Under the pieces are notes generated by a model. That model worked only from the letters and a program-made list of their open reading frames with translations, was not told where the DNA came from and made no database searches. A program made the position numbers and the translations under genes. Positions 8,250-17,192 of a stretch of DNA of 22,434 nt are shown here, piece after piece. Where the stretch lies: contig CALKKN010000268.1 in NCBI GenBank assembly GCA_937995275.1, positions 1 through 22,434 on the forward strand, in the 5' to 3' direction. How positions within the stretch are numbered: the stretch's first letter is position 1; every line of letters begins with the position of its first letter. Source of the DNA: an uncultured Lysobacterales bacterium. GTDB lineage: Bacteria > Pseudomonadota > Gammaproteobacteria > Xanthomonadales > SZUA-36.

Positions 8250-8789
8250 GTGCCAAAAGGCAAGGAAAATTTTGACGGGACCGCCGACCCCGTGAGCAAG
8301 AGCCAGCGCCGCCGCGACGCGCTCGAGGTCAGATCGCTGGCGGCCAGGCTGATCGCGGTCAGCCCCGCGCTGCTCGCCCGGGTGCCGCTGGACGACCCCG
8401 TCCGCGCGGCCATCTCCGAAGCCCATCGGATCCGCGCGAACGTCGCCCGCAAAAGACAGCTGCAATACGTCGCCAAGCTGCTCAGGCGAGCCGACCCGGA
8501 ACCGATCGTGCAGGCCCTCCAGGACCTCGAACAGGAGGGCAGGCAGGCCACCGCGCGCCAGCACCGGGCAGAGGCATGGCGCGACCGCCTGCTGGAAGCC
8601 GGCGATCCGGCATTGGGCGAACTGATTCATCAGCGGCAGGACGGCGACGCACAGGCCATCCGGCAGTTGGTCCGCAGGGCCGGCCAGGAAGCGGCGCGCG
8701 GCCAGCCGCCCACCGCCGCCCGCAAGCTCTTTCGCACCCTGCGGGAAATGGACGAACGCGAACCATTGCCCGCCCCGCCAACGGGCTAG
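8250..8789 (+). CDS. darP: Ribosome-associated protein DarP (YjgA, DUF615)
   Basis: DarP/YjgA associates with the late 50S ribosomal precursor and promotes peptidyl-transferase-centre maturation in E. coli. The conserved core begins [10 protein letters not shown] (compare VSKSEIKRDA in E. coli) and continues through a long, highly charged helical protein with [14 protein letters not shown] and the end [17 protein letters not shown]. The start is uncertain. GTG at 8250 is preferred because GGTGA precedes it by 5 bases and it gives 179 residues, near the E. coli length; GTG at 8241, GTG at 8292 and TTG at 8211 are alternatives. This is the only long plus-strand gene in the window. It diverges from pmbA and shares its stop region with tldD. 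Confidence 0.93.
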   Translation: MPKGKENFDGTADPVSKSQRRRDALEVRSLAARLIAVSPALLARVPLDDPVRAAISEAHRIRANVARKRQLQYVAKLLRRADPEPIVQALQDLEQEGRQATARQHRAEAWRDRLLEAGDPALGELIHQRQDGDAQAIRQLVRRAGQEAARGQPPTAARKLFRTLREMDEREPLPAPPTG

Positions 8790-10228
8790 CTGTCCGTGCC
8801 GCCGACGGTCAGGCCGTCGACACGCAGGGTCGGCTGGCCGACGCCGACCGGCACGCTCTGGCCATCCTTGCCGCAAACCCCGATCCCGGCATCGAGTTTG
8901 AGGTCATTGCCGACCATGGACACGCGCGTCAGCACGTCCGGCCCGTTGCCGATCAGGGTCGCGCCGCGGACCGGGCGCGTGATTCGGCCCTTTTCGATCA
9001 GGTACGCCTCGCTGGCGGAAAACACGAAGCGGCCCGAGGTGATGTCGACCTGCCCCCCGGCGAAGTTGACCGCGTAAAGGCCGCGATCCACCGAGGCGAT
9101 GATCTCTTCGGGCGCATGGGGGCCGGCGAGCATGAACGTGTTGGTCATGCGCGGCATGGGCAGGTGCGCGAACGACTCCCGGCGGCCGTTCCCGGTGGGC
9201 GCCATGCCCATCAGTCCGGCGTTCAGCTTGTCCTGGAGGTAACCCCGGAGGACGCCGTCTTCGATCAGCACGTTGCGTTTCGTGGGCGTTCCCTCGTCGT
9301 CGATCGTCAGGGAGCCACGACGGCGGGCCAGGGTGCCGTCATCCACCACCGTGACGCAGTCCGCGGCGACCTTCTCACCCAGACGCCCGGTGAATGCCGA
9401 GGTACCCTTGCGGTTGAAGTCCCCCTCGAGGCCGTGCCCGACGGCTTCGTGCAACAGCACGCCCGGCCAGCCGGGACCGAGAACCACCGTCATCGTGCCG
9501 GCCGGCGCGGCCACCGATTCGAGATTGACCAGCGCCTGGCGCACGGCTTCGTCCGCGATGTGTCGCCACGTGTCGCCCGCCAGCAACTCGTCGTACCCGA
9601 AGCGGCCACCACCGCCGTCCGAACCCTGCTCCCGGCGACCGTTCTGTTCAGCGATGACGTTGACGTTCAGGCGCACCAGGGGGCGGACATCAGCCGCCAG
9701 CGTACCGTCGGTGGCGGCGACGAGAATCGTCTCGTAGGTGGCGGCCAGGCTGACGATGACCTGGCTGACCCGCGAATCCCGCGAGCGGGCGTAGGTGTCG
9801 ATCTGCCGGAGCAGGTCGACCTTGGCGGCCGCGTCGAGGGTCGCCAGCGGGTCGCCGTCGCCGTACAACGCCGGCGGCTGTTGCCGTTTCCAGGCCTGGA
9901 CCTGCCCCTGGCTGCCGTGGCTGGCGATGGCACGCGCCGCGCTGGTGGCCTGCAGCAGCGACGGCAGCACGATCTCGTCGGCGTAGGCGAAACCGGTCTT
10001 GTCCCCCGAAATGGCGCGAATCCCCACGCCCTGCTCCACGGAGTGGACGCCGTTGCGGACCAGCCCGTCTTCGAGGAACCAGGATTCGTGCGTCAGGGAC
10101 TGGAAATAAAGGTCGCCCGCATCGACGGCCGGCCCCATCAGCCTGCCGAGGACGCGCTCGAGTTCCTGGCGGTCCAGTCCGCCGGGGGTCAGCAATTGCC
10201 GCTCCGCGGTCAATAGTGCATCACTCAT
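8786..10228 (-). CDS. tldD: Metalloprotease TldD
   Basis: TldD is the catalytic subunit of the TldD/TldE (PmbA) protease, which cleaves unfolded or unstructured peptides threaded into the heterodimer. The 480-residue product has the family zinc motif HEAVGH at residues 260-265 (HExxxH). A cysteine near the C-terminus (Cys452, in [13 protein letters not shown]) corresponds to the third zinc ligand known for the family. Length is typical. The ATG at 10228 has AGGGAAGAG just upstream. It lies 51 bases after yhdP, as in the E. coli maf-rng-yhdP-tldD order. Its stop shares a CTAG with the stop of darP. The partner gene pmbA is only 0.6 kb away. Confidence 0.97.
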   Translation of the reverse strand: MSDALLTAERQLLTPGGLDRQELERVLGRLMGPAVDAGDLYFQSLTHESWFLEDGLVRNGVHSVEQGVGIRAISGDKTGFAYADEIVLPSLLQATSAARAIASHGSQGQVQAWKRQQPPALYGDGDPLATLDAAAKVDLLRQIDTYARSRDSRVSQVIVSLAATYETILVAATDGTLAADVRPLVRLNVNVIAEQNGRREQGSDGGGGRFGYDELLAGDTWRHIADEAVRQALVNLESVAAPAGTMTVVLGPGWPGVLLHEAVGHGLEGDFNRKGTSAFTGRLGEKVAADCVTVVDDGTLARRRGSLTIDDEGTPTKRNVLIEDGVLRGYLQDKLNAGLMGMAPTGNGRRESFAHLPMPRMTNTFMLAGPHAPEEIIASVDRGLYAVNFAGGQVDITSGRFVFSASEAYLIEKGRITRPVRGATLIGNGPDVLTRVSMVGNDLKLDAGIGVCGKDGQSVPVGVGQPTLRVDGLTVGGTDS

Positions 10229-10279
10229 GGCTCTTCCCTGTCATCGCGTCGTCGTTACGGTTGCGTCCTTCCGAACTGC

Positions 10280-13200
10280 TCAGCCGTCCGTGCGTTCCAC
10301 TTCCACCGGCTCGAATACCGGATCGTCCCAGCTGCCCGTGATGGCGTAGCGCACCTGAGTCGCCTCCGCCAACTCGTCGTGCAACAGGCCCTGCAGCGCC
10401 AGGCCGGCAGCGGCCCCGCCCGGTCCGGCGGCCAGCGCGCCGATGATCGGCAGCGTGTTGCCGACGCCCGGCCGGATCGTCAGTAATTGATCATACTGGC
10501 GTTCGACCAGATCCGTCTGGCCGCTGATGCTGATGTTGGCGGCGGACGAACGCAGCAGGACATTATCGGTACTGGCCGTGCCGTTGCGCATCTCGAAGGT
10601 CCCGGTGGCCTCGTCGAACGAAAAGCCCGAATCGAACACGTCCCGGAAGTCGAGCGCGAGACGCTTCGGCAGGGCGGGAATGCTCAGCAATCCCAGCAGC
10701 CGGCCGCCGCCGGCGCTGGCGTCGGTGATATTGCCATCGACGACGCTGAATTCAACCTCGCCGTTGAGCCGCGAAAGCCCGAATGCAGCCGGCGATCCGG
10801 GCCACCACGCGTTGAACGAGACCACGGTCTGGCCGCCTTCCACGGGCGAAGCGATGTCCAGCGAACTCAGGAAATCCCCCAGCGATTCGGAGGTCATGTG
10901 AATGTCGAAGTCCGAGCGGTAACCGTCCTCGTCGAGCAGCCAGTCGCCGCTGGCCTGCACCGAGAGGCGCTCCGAGGCTGCGTCGACCTTCTCGAAATGG
11001 AAGCCGTTGGCAACCGGGTAGGCCTCGATGCGGGTCTCGCCCAGTTCGACGCCGGCATACCGCAGCGACCGGGCGTACAGATGCAGCGCCGGCAGATCGC
11101 CGGGATCGGTTTCCATCTCCAGGCCAGTGGTCAGTGGGTCGCCCAGCGCCAATCGCTCGAACTCCGCAGCCAGGCTGTCGGTGCCGGTGGCCCCGGTCAT
11201 GAAGCGGACCGTTCCGTCGATGTCCGTGCTCGAGAACCGCCCCTCGATGTCCGAACCCTCGACGCTGAACTGCATGCCCACATCGGCGAACATGCGGTCG
11301 AGGAACCGCAGTTGCGCCGCTTGCACACGTCCTTCTTCCAGCGCGAGGTTGCCCATGCTACGGCCTCTCATGGCCTCTTCGATAATGACGTCCAGCCAGC
11401 CGTCCAGGTCGAGAACCTCTGTTTCACCTTCGACCCGCACCAAGCCTTCCGGCGGCAACGCAGCCCGTCCGCCGCCCAGCCGGATGACGGCGCGGAGCGG
11501 CGCATCGGCGCCGATCGGAAGGTCGAAGCGCATCGCCAGACGGTCTTCGAGTTCCAGGTCGAGAACACGTTTGGCGCCGGCCAACGGATACCTGAGGCCC
11601 AGCGGCCAGCGCGACCCGGGGGCCTTGTTCAGAGGAGCCGGGAGGTCCAGCGCAACGCCTCGCAACTCTGACTCCAACTCCAGCCAGGTCCCGACGGTGT
11701 CTTCCCCCGGAGCCGCTCCCGTAAGGATGTCTGGCGCGACCTCCGCGACGATCACCGAGCCTCGCCACCGGCATACGCCGCGCGCGCCGGACAACGCGCT
11801 GAAGTCCTCCAGCAGGAATTCCGGAATGACGTCCCCGATGGCGAAATCGCCGACCAGGTCGGCGCGGAATTTCTCGGCGCCGTCCGCGTCGGCCGCCAGG
11901 TTGAGCTGCGCCGGGCCGCCATGGTATTCGGCTTCCAGTCCGCTGCCGCGGAATCCCCGTTCGTCGTATTCGAGCTCGCCGCTGATGCCGCTGATGGTGA
12001 TGTCGAGCGACGGGTCGCTGAAGGCGGCCTGGCTGATGGCCACCGACCCGTCCACGGTCAGGTCCCCGCCGGCCGCGCGGAACGGAATCCTGATGCGCCC
12101 CTGCGTCGCGGCCGCGCCGCTGAAGGTGAACCGCGACAGGTCGGCGCCGATCTGTTCCCCCAGCGGCGTGCGCTCCAGGAACCCCAGCAGCGCCGGCACG
12201 GTGCTGTCCGGCTGTTCGTAGTCGATGGTGAGAACGGGTACCCGGAAATTGGGTATCGCGGCCCTGACGCGCGGCGCGGCAACGCCACCGATATCGCCGA
12301 CACTGCCCTGGATATCCATGCCGGCATTGACGAAGCGCGCGACGACATCGAGGTCCCGGGCCGCGGGCCAGCCTTCGTAGTAATCGATGTGCCCGCCGGT
12401 GACGTGCGCAACGGCTTCGAACCGGCCAGCGCCGGAGGTGAAGGGCCATTCGTCCATGTCGCCGTGTATCAGCACCCTTCCGGACTGCACATTGCCGCCA
12501 CGCAGGCCCTGGCGTAGCCAGGATTTGACGGCATCGTTCAGGATGGACTCCGGCCAGTAGGGGTCGAGCTGCCCCACGTTGCCGCGGCTGACGAACACGT
12601 TCACATTCACGGCAGGCTTGCCGGTGTTGCCAGAAATGAGCATTCCGCCGCGCGCCGCGAGATCCTCGTTCTCGATCGAGCAATCGCGGATGTCCACCTG
12701 CCACCCGTCGCCCCACTTCAGGTCGATCGCGCACTCGGGAATCGCTACCGGCAGCTGGGCGCGGAACATGCGGGGCCAGTCCACCAGCACCCGGTCTCCG
12801 CGCAGGGCCAGGCGGCCCGATCGGCGGCCGAGGGCAACCTGTCCGTCGAGGCCCTGCAGGTCAGGCCAACGGTCCCATTCCCGGACGCTGGCCTGCCGAA
12901 GGTCGCCGCGTGCCATTTCCAGCCGCCAGGACGCATTCAAAACCAGGTCGAAATCGCTGACCGAGCCGCTCGCCGCGCGGGGCAGGAATACCGGCCAGGA
13001 CGTGCCGTAGATGGACAGGACGTTGCGGGTCAGGCGTAACGGCACGCCCAGGGGCAGGTCGTCCGCACCGATCCAGAGACCGAGATTCGCGCCGGTATCG
13101 CGCGCCATCGACAGGCGCGGCGCGACCCAGGACTTATCGCCGTCGTCGAACAGGAAATCGGCCAGGTGAAGGTCCCACTTCCCCCGCCCTTCAAAACGCC

Positions 13201-14143
13201 ACCGGAATTGCGTATTGACGCGCTCCAGCCACAGGTCCTGGTAGTCGTTGACCAGGCGCGCCTCCCTGAGGTCCGCAATGCCGGTCAGCACGTGCCCCGC
13301 GTCGGGGGACCAGCTGCCCCACAGTTCGGCGTTGAACCACCCGGTCAGGGGCAGGAAGGGATTGGACGGCAGGCGCCCCTGGAATGCCGCCAGCATGAAT
13401 TCCCGGGTGGTGGCCTGCCACGCAGCGGCGCGGATACCCTTGTCGCCGCCCAGCGTCAGTAGTGCGGTGGCCTCGATTTCGCCGAAGACCAGCTCACCGC
13501 GTTCGTCGTACAGGCTGGCTTGAATCTCGGTCGACAATTCGTCGCCCTTCGCGTGGAGCCGCCCACGGATATCCCTGAACCCCACGCGAATGCCGTACAC
13601 CTCGTCGCGGTAGACCAGGCTGGAGTCCTCGAGGATCACCTCGCCGACACGAGCGAGGTCCCTCAGGGCGGATCGCTCCTGCTGGTCACCGCGCCTGCTG
13701 ACGCCGAAGCCCGACAGCCGCAATTCGCCGTCGGCGCTCCGCAGGAGTTCAAAGTCGGCGCCGATCACCCGGAAGTTGTAGAACGGGCGGCCGGGCAGAA
13801 GCGCGTTGAGAGGGCGGATGTCGAGCGCTGCCGACTCGATGACCACTTCGGGCGTCACCTCGCCGGGCGCGCCCTCCGGCGGCGCCGTCGACGGCAGCAG
13901 GCGCATTCCCCGGAGCGATAACCGCGGCCCGAAGGCGGTCCACTCCCCGGCGAAACTCTCCAGCACCACCGGCTGACCGAACTCCTCGGTCAGCCAGGCT
14001 TCCAGTCGCGGCTGGTAGCGGTCGCTGTAGGGCATCAGCAGTTTGCCGATGCCCACCAGGACGGCGGCGGTCACCAGCAGGATGGAGAGCGCCGTCCACA
14101 GCAGGGTTTTCGCTCGCCGGAAGAAGGTTTTCAGGAATGCCAT
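10280..14143 (-). CDS. yhdP: YhdP family AsmA-like intermembrane phospholipid transport protein
   Basis: This is a 1287-residue protein of the YhdP family (DUF3971 plus AsmA-like C-terminus; the E. coli protein is about 1270 residues). YhdP, TamB and YdbH are known to act redundantly in moving phospholipids from the inner to the outer membrane. One N-terminal membrane helix (about residues 13-34) anchors a very long, beta-rich periplasmic body; the opening segment FGQPVVLESFAGEW is typical of AsmA-like proteins. The C-terminal part contains the AsmA-like segments GEVEFSVVDGNITDASAGGG and RLLGLLSIPALPKRLALDF. The ATG at 14143 lies 27 bases after the rng stop. Ribosome site is weak. Position between rng and tldD matches E. 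coli. Confidence 0.96.
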   Translation of the reverse strand: MAFLKTFFRRAKTLLWTALSILLVTAAVLVGIGKLLMPYSDRYQPRLEAWLTEEFGQPVVLESFAGEWTAFGPRLSLRGMRLLPSTAPPEGAPGEVTPEVVIESAALDIRPLNALLPGRPFYNFRVIGADFELLRSADGELRLSGFGVSRRGDQQERSALRDLARVGEVILEDSSLVYRDEVYGIRVGFRDIRGRLHAKGDELSTEIQASLYDERGELVFGEIEATALLTLGGDKGIRAAAWQATTREFMLAAFQGRLPSNPFLPLTGWFNAELWGSWSPDAGHVLTGIADLREARLVNDYQDLWLERVNTQFRWRFEGRGKWDLHLADFLFDDGDKSWVAPRLSMARDTGANLGLWIGADDLPLGVPLRLTRNVLSIYGTSWPVFLPRAASGSVSDFDLVLNASWRLEMARGDLRQASVREWDRWPDLQGLDGQVALGRRSGRLALRGDRVLVDWPRMFRAQLPVAIPECAIDLKWGDGWQVDIRDCSIENEDLAARGGMLISGNTGKPAVNVNVFVSRGNVGQLDPYWPESILNDAVKSWLRQGLRGGNVQSGRVLIHGDMDEWPFTSGAGRFEAVAHVTGGHIDYYEGWPAARDLDVVARFVNAGMDIQGSVGDIGGVAAPRVRAAIPNFRVPVLTIDYEQPDSTVPALLGFLERTPLGEQIGADLSRFTFSGAAATQGRIRIPFRAAGGDLTVDGSVAISQAAFSDPSLDITISGISGELEYDERGFRGSGLEAEYHGGPAQLNLAADADGAEKFRADLVGDFAIGDVIPEFLLEDFSALSGARGVCRWRGSVIVAEVAPDILTGAAPGEDTVGTWLELESELRGVALDLPAPLNKAPGSRWPLGLRYPLAGAKRVLDLELEDRLAMRFDLPIGADAPLRAVIRLGGGRAALPPEGLVRVEGETEVLDLDGWLDVIIEEAMRGRSMGNLALEEGRVQAAQLRFLDRMFADVGMQFSVEGSDIEGRFSSTDIDGTVRFMTGATGTDSLAAEFERLALGDPLTTGLEMETDPGDLPALHLYARSLRYAGVELGETRIEAYPVANGFHFEKVDAASERLSVQASGDWLLDEDGYRSDFDIHMTSESLGDFLSSLDIASPVEGGQTVVSFNAWWPGSPAAFGLSRLNGEVEFSVVDGNITDASAGGGRLLGLLSIPALPKRLALDFRDVFDSGFSFDEATGTFEMRNGTASTDNVLLRSSAANISISGQTDLVERQYDQLLTIRPGVGNTLPIIGALAAGPGGAAAGLALQGLLHDELAEATQVRYAITGSWDDPVFEPVEVERTDG

Positions 14144-14170
14144 GGGTCTTGCGTTGCTGCCGGGTCCGGT

Positions 14171-15640
14171 TCAGAGCAGCACGACGTCGTACTGTTCCTG
14201 GCTGTACTGGTCCTCGCGCTGAAAGCTGATGGTCTTGCCGATCAGCTCCTCGAGTTCAGCCACCGTGGCGGACTGTTCATCCAGTATACGCTCCACGACC
14301 TTCGAAGAGGCGAGGACCATCAGCTTGCTCGCGTCGAACTGCCGGCTGGATCGCATGATCTCACGGAAAATCTCGAGGCAAACGGTTTCTGTGCTCTTGA
14401 TCGTGCCCCGCCCTTCGCACAGCGGACAGGGCACGCACAGGCGGCGCTCGAGGCTCTCCGTGGTCCGCTTGCGCGTCATTTCCACCAGGCCCAGCGCCGA
14501 GAATGCCGAAATCGTCGTCTTGACGTGGTCGAGTTCCAGGGCGCGCCGGAAAGAATTCATGACCTGCCACCGGTGCTCGGCGTCGGTCATGTCGATAAAA
14601 TCGACGATGATGATGCCGCCCAGGTTACGCAGCCGCAGCTGGCGGGCAATGGTCTGCGCGGCCTCCAGGTTGGTCTTGTAGATGGTTTCTTCCAGTGTCC
14701 GGTGCCCGACGTAGCCGCCCGTGTTGACGTCGATGGTGGTCATCGCCTCGGTCTGGTCGAACACCAGGTAACCGCCCGACTTCAGCGGCACCGTCTTGCG
14801 GAGCGCGCTTTCGATCTCGTCTTCCACGCCGAACAGGTCGAAAATGGGCCGGTCGCCCGAGTATTCCCCGATCCGCTCCAGCCAGTCGGGCAGGAATCGT
14901 CGGGCAAACTCGCGGGCCGCGTGCAATACTTCCGACGAATCGATCCGCAGCCGCTCCACGTCCTCGTGCATCAGGTCCCGCAGGGCCCGCGTCGCCAGCG
15001 ACAGGTCTTCGAAGATGCAGTCCGGCGGCACCGCCCCCGAGGCACGTTCGGTGATCGCCTGCCAGACCTTGCCCAGGTAGACCATGTCGGCCGACAGCGC
15101 AAAGTCGTTGACCCCCTCGGCGTTGGTGCGCACGATGTAGCCCTGCCGCAGGCTACCGTCACGCAGGGTATGCATCAGCTCCTTCAGGCGCGTGCGCTCG
15201 ACGTCATCCTCGATGCGCGCCGAAACGCCCACCACGTCGCTGTCCGGCAGCAGCACCAGAAAACGTGATGGAATGCTGATGTTGGTCGTCAGCCGCGCAC
15301 CCTTGCTGCCCAGTGGATCCTTGATTACCTGGACGACCACTTGGTCGCCCGACCGCAGCAGGCTGGAGATCAGGGGTTCCGGCGGAGCAGTCTCGGCCCC
15401 GGCCACCGGGTCGTGGCGCACCATGTCACGGGCATGCAGAAAGGCCGTTCGCTCCAGCCCGATATCGACAAACGCGGCCTGCAGGCCGGGCAGGACCCGC
15501 GACACCACGCCTTTGTAAATATTGCCGATATAGCCGGTGTGGCTGGCGCGTTCGAGCCAGACCTCCTGCAGCATACCGTTTTTGACCAGCGCAACCCGCG
15601 TCTCCGAGGGCGTTGAATTAATGAGGATTTCCGTGCTCAC
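14171..15640 (-). CDS. rng: Ribonuclease G
   Basis: RNase G is a single-strand-specific endoribonuclease of the RNase E/G family. It matures the 5' end of 16S rRNA and takes part in mRNA turnover. The 489-residue product equals the E. coli length and aligns along its entire length from memory. An S1-like domain is at residues 38-125, with the RNase E/G catalytic region beyond. Asp304 (MTTIDVNTG) and Asp347 (IIIVDFIDM) are the likely magnesium-binding residues. The zinc-link Cys405 and Cys408 are in CPLCEGRG. Translation starts at GTG (15640), 9 bases after the maf stop, with only a weak AGGG site; homology supports this start. Confidence 0.98.
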   Translation of the reverse strand: MSTEILINSTPSETRVALVKNGMLQEVWLERASHTGYIGNIYKGVVSRVLPGLQAAFVDIGLERTAFLHARDMVRHDPVAGAETAPPEPLISSLLRSGDQVVVQVIKDPLGSKGARLTTNISIPSRFLVLLPDSDVVGVSARIEDDVERTRLKELMHTLRDGSLRQGYIVRTNAEGVNDFALSADMVYLGKVWQAITERASGAVPPDCIFEDLSLATRALRDLMHEDVERLRIDSSEVLHAAREFARRFLPDWLERIGEYSGDRPIFDLFGVEDEIESALRKTVPLKSGGYLVFDQTEAMTTIDVNTGGYVGHRTLEETIYKTNLEAAQTIARQLRLRNLGGIIIVDFIDMTDAEHRWQVMNSFRRALELDHVKTTISAFSALGLVEMTRKRTTESLERRLCVPCPLCEGRGTIKSTETVCLEIFREIMRSSRQFDASKLMVLASSKVVERILDEQSATVAELEELIGKTISFQREDQYSQEQYDVVLL

Positions 15641-15649
15641 GATGCAGCC

Positions 15650-16240
15650 CTAGGATAACACTTCGAAGCGGCGCAGTAGTTCGGACGTCTCGTACAGCGG
15701 AAGACCCATCACACCCGAAAAACTGCCCTCGATCCGGATGATCCTGGTCGCTGCGGCGCCCTGCACGCCGTACGCGCCCGCCTTGTCCATCGGTTCCCCC
15801 GAATCGCAGTATGCCTCGATCCAGGCCGACTCCAGCGGGGCGAAGGTGACGCGGGTGATATTGACGCGGTGCGCGGCCCGGCCGGGGCCCGACTGCACCG
15901 CGACCGCCGAGAAGACCTCGTGCGTACGATCCGACAACTGACGGAGCATCGCGATGGCCTCCGCGCGGTCGACGGGTTTGCCCAGGATGGCGCCATCGAG
16001 CACGACGGCGGTGTCGGCGGCCAGCACCGGCAGTGCCCCGTCGATTCGGGCCCGGACCGCCTCGGCCTTGTCGCGCGCCACGCGCAGCACGTAGTCGGCC
16101 GGCTGCTCTCCGGGGAGAACCGCCTCGTCGACGTCGGCCGGGATCACGCGAAAAGCCACACCGATCTGGCGCAGCAGATCGCGGCGCCGCGGCGATGACG
16201 AGGCGAGGACGATATGTGGGCGGACGTCGGTCTCTTGCAT
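15650..16240 (-). CDS. maf: Maf family nucleoside triphosphate pyrophosphatase (YhdE type)
   Basis: Maf proteins hydrolyse nucleoside triphosphates to monophosphates. The YhdE group acts on dTTP and UTP, and some members on modified nucleotides. The 196-residue product has the N-terminal phosphate-binding signature ASSSPRRRDLL (13-23), the conserved AADTAVVLDG (75-83 region, with Asp76 as the likely catalytic aspartate), GKP (87-89) and the C-terminal DKAGAYGVQGAAATRI segment. Placement directly before rng matches yhdE-rng in E. coli and argues for YhdE over YceF. The ATG at 16240 is 9 bases after the rlmH stop with a poor ribosome site, consistent with coupled translation. Confidence 0.95.
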   Translation of the reverse strand: MQETDVRPHIVLASSSPRRRDLLRQIGVAFRVIPADVDEAVLPGEQPADYVLRVARDKAEAVRARIDGALPVLAADTAVVLDGAILGKPVDRAEAIAMLRQLSDRTHEVFSAVAVQSGPGRAAHRVNITRVTFAPLESAWIEAYCDSGEPMDKAGAYGVQGAAATRIIRIEGSFSGVMGLPLYETSELLRRFEVLS

Positions 16241-16249
16241 TGGGTCAAT

Positions 16250-16720
16250 TCATTCCCGATGGTAGGGATGATTCCGCGTGATGGTCCACGCCCGGTAGAG
16301 CTGTTCCGCCAGGATCACCCGCACCAGCGGGTGTGGCAGGGTCAGCCGGCCCAGCGCCCAGGTGTCCCGGGCCCGTCGCCGGCACGCTTCGGACAGGCCA
16401 TCGGGCCCGCCCAGGAGAAAACCCACGCCGCGTTCTTCCCGCATCCAGTCCTCGAGCCGGCCGGCCAGCTCGCGCGTGGTCCACTCCCGGCCGCGCTCGT
16501 CGAGCGCAATCATTCGGTAGCCGGAGGGAATCGCGGCGAGCAGCGCCTCGCCTTCCTGCGACCGGAGGGTGTCGACGGCCGCGTTGCGGCTCCGTTTCGC
16601 CAGCCGGACCTCCCGGAGATCGAGCGACAGCTCTCGCGGTAGGCGCCGCGCATACTCGGTCCATCCCTGCTGCACCCAACCCGGCATCCGCTGGCCGACG
16701 GCGGCCACGACCAGTTGCAT
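16250..16720 (-). CDS. rlmH: 23S rRNA pseudouridine-1915 N3-methyltransferase RlmH
   Basis: RlmH (YbeA) is a SPOUT-class methyltransferase that methylates N3 of pseudouridine 1915 in helix 69 of 23S rRNA on assembled ribosomes. The 156-residue product (typical about 155) carries the trefoil-knot SAM-binding segments: FLLGGPDG (101-108) and LTLPHPLVRVILAEQLYRAW (126-145). It ends in the diagnostic HPYHR motif (151-155). It starts at ATG 16720, 6 bases after rsfS, without a clear ribosome site. The rsfS-rlmH pair is widely conserved. Confidence 0.98.
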   Translation of the reverse strand: MQLVVAAVGQRMPGWVQQGWTEYARRLPRELSLDLREVRLAKRSRNAAVDTLRSQEGEALLAAIPSGYRMIALDERGREWTTRELAGRLEDWMREERGVGFLLGGPDGLSEACRRRARDTWALGRLTLPHPLVRVILAEQLYRAWTITRNHPYHRE

Positions 16721-16726
16721 CGGGAA

Positions 16727-17110
16727 TCAGGCAGGGCGGCCGGCGGTGCTGCGGCGCTCCCGGCTGGCCTCCCACAGTTTCTCGAGGTTATAGAACGCGC
16801 GGGTCTTGGGCAGCATCAGGTGGACGATGACGTCGTTGAGGTCAACGAGCACCCATTCCGCCTGCCGCTGACCTTCAACGCCGAGCGGCGGGCAACCGGC
16901 GGCCTTGACCTTCAGGACCAGGTTTTCCGCCATCGATTTGATGTGCCGGGTCGAGTTGCCGCTGGCGATCACGAACACGTCGGTCAGTGGATTCTGGCCG
17001 GAAACGTCGATTTGCTGGATATCTGTGGCTTTGAAGTCCTCCAGGGCATCGAGGACGAGTTCCCGGAGCTGGTCGGACGTGAGGGTGTCCGCGGCGGTTT
17101 GACTGGTCAA
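16727..17110 (-). CDS. rsfS: Ribosome silencing factor RsfS (RsfA)
   Basis: RsfS binds ribosomal protein L14 on the large subunit and blocks subunit joining, lowering translation in slow growth. The product contains the family core: DALEDFKATDIQQIDV, a TDVFVIASGNSTRHIKSMAE segment and PPLGVEGQRQAEWVLVDLNDVIVHLM. TTG at 17110 is preferred as start (127 residues) because an AAGGTGA ribosome site lies 6 bases upstream. The GTG two codons earlier at 17116 would directly abut that site. It is likely the first gene of rsfS-rlmH-maf-rng-yhdP-tldD, with a candidate promoter upstream. Confidence 0.95.
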   Translation of the reverse strand: MTSQTAADTLTSDQLRELVLDALEDFKATDIQQIDVSGQNPLTDVFVIASGNSTRHIKSMAENLVLKVKAAGCPPLGVEGQRQAEWVLVDLNDVIVHLMLPKTRAFYNLEKLWEASRERRSTAGRPA

Positions 17111-17138
17111 ATGCACTCACCTTCGATGTGGAATGTAG

Positions 17139-17167
17139 AGTGTATCCTTTCCGCGTTGCACCCGCAA
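17139..17167 (-). promoter_or_regulatory. Candidate promoter for rsfS and downstream genes
   Basis: On the minus strand TTGCGG (17167-17162, weak -35 with the TTG core) is followed after exactly 17 bases by TACACT (17144-17139, four of six -10 consensus bases). Initiation near 17132 would give a leader of about 20 bases before the rsfS start. The gap between nadD and rsfS (82 bases) is the largest within leuS-to-tldD, which supports an internal promoter. Consensus match is modest. Confidence 0.4.
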
Positions 17168-17189
17168 AAAAACCGGCCGTATTCCCGGC
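17166..17189 (-). terminator. Weak intrinsic-terminator-like structure after nadD
   Basis: Four bases after the nadD stop, the minus strand shows a short GC stem (GCCG, 6-base loop, CGGC) followed after three bases by seven T residues (17172-17166). The 4-bp stem is short, so termination would be partial at best. The T-run overlaps the -35 region of the candidate rsfS promoter. Confidence 0.35.
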
Positions 17190-17192
17190 GCG

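Noticed and set aside
8576..10216. 546-codon plus-strand open frame overlapping darP and opposite tldD
   Set aside because: It overlaps darP in another frame and is antisense to tldD, both firmly identified; composition is shadow-like.
10487..12517. Long plus-strand open frames opposite yhdP
   Set aside because: Antisense shadows of a full-length yhdP gene; no domains, no independent start signals.
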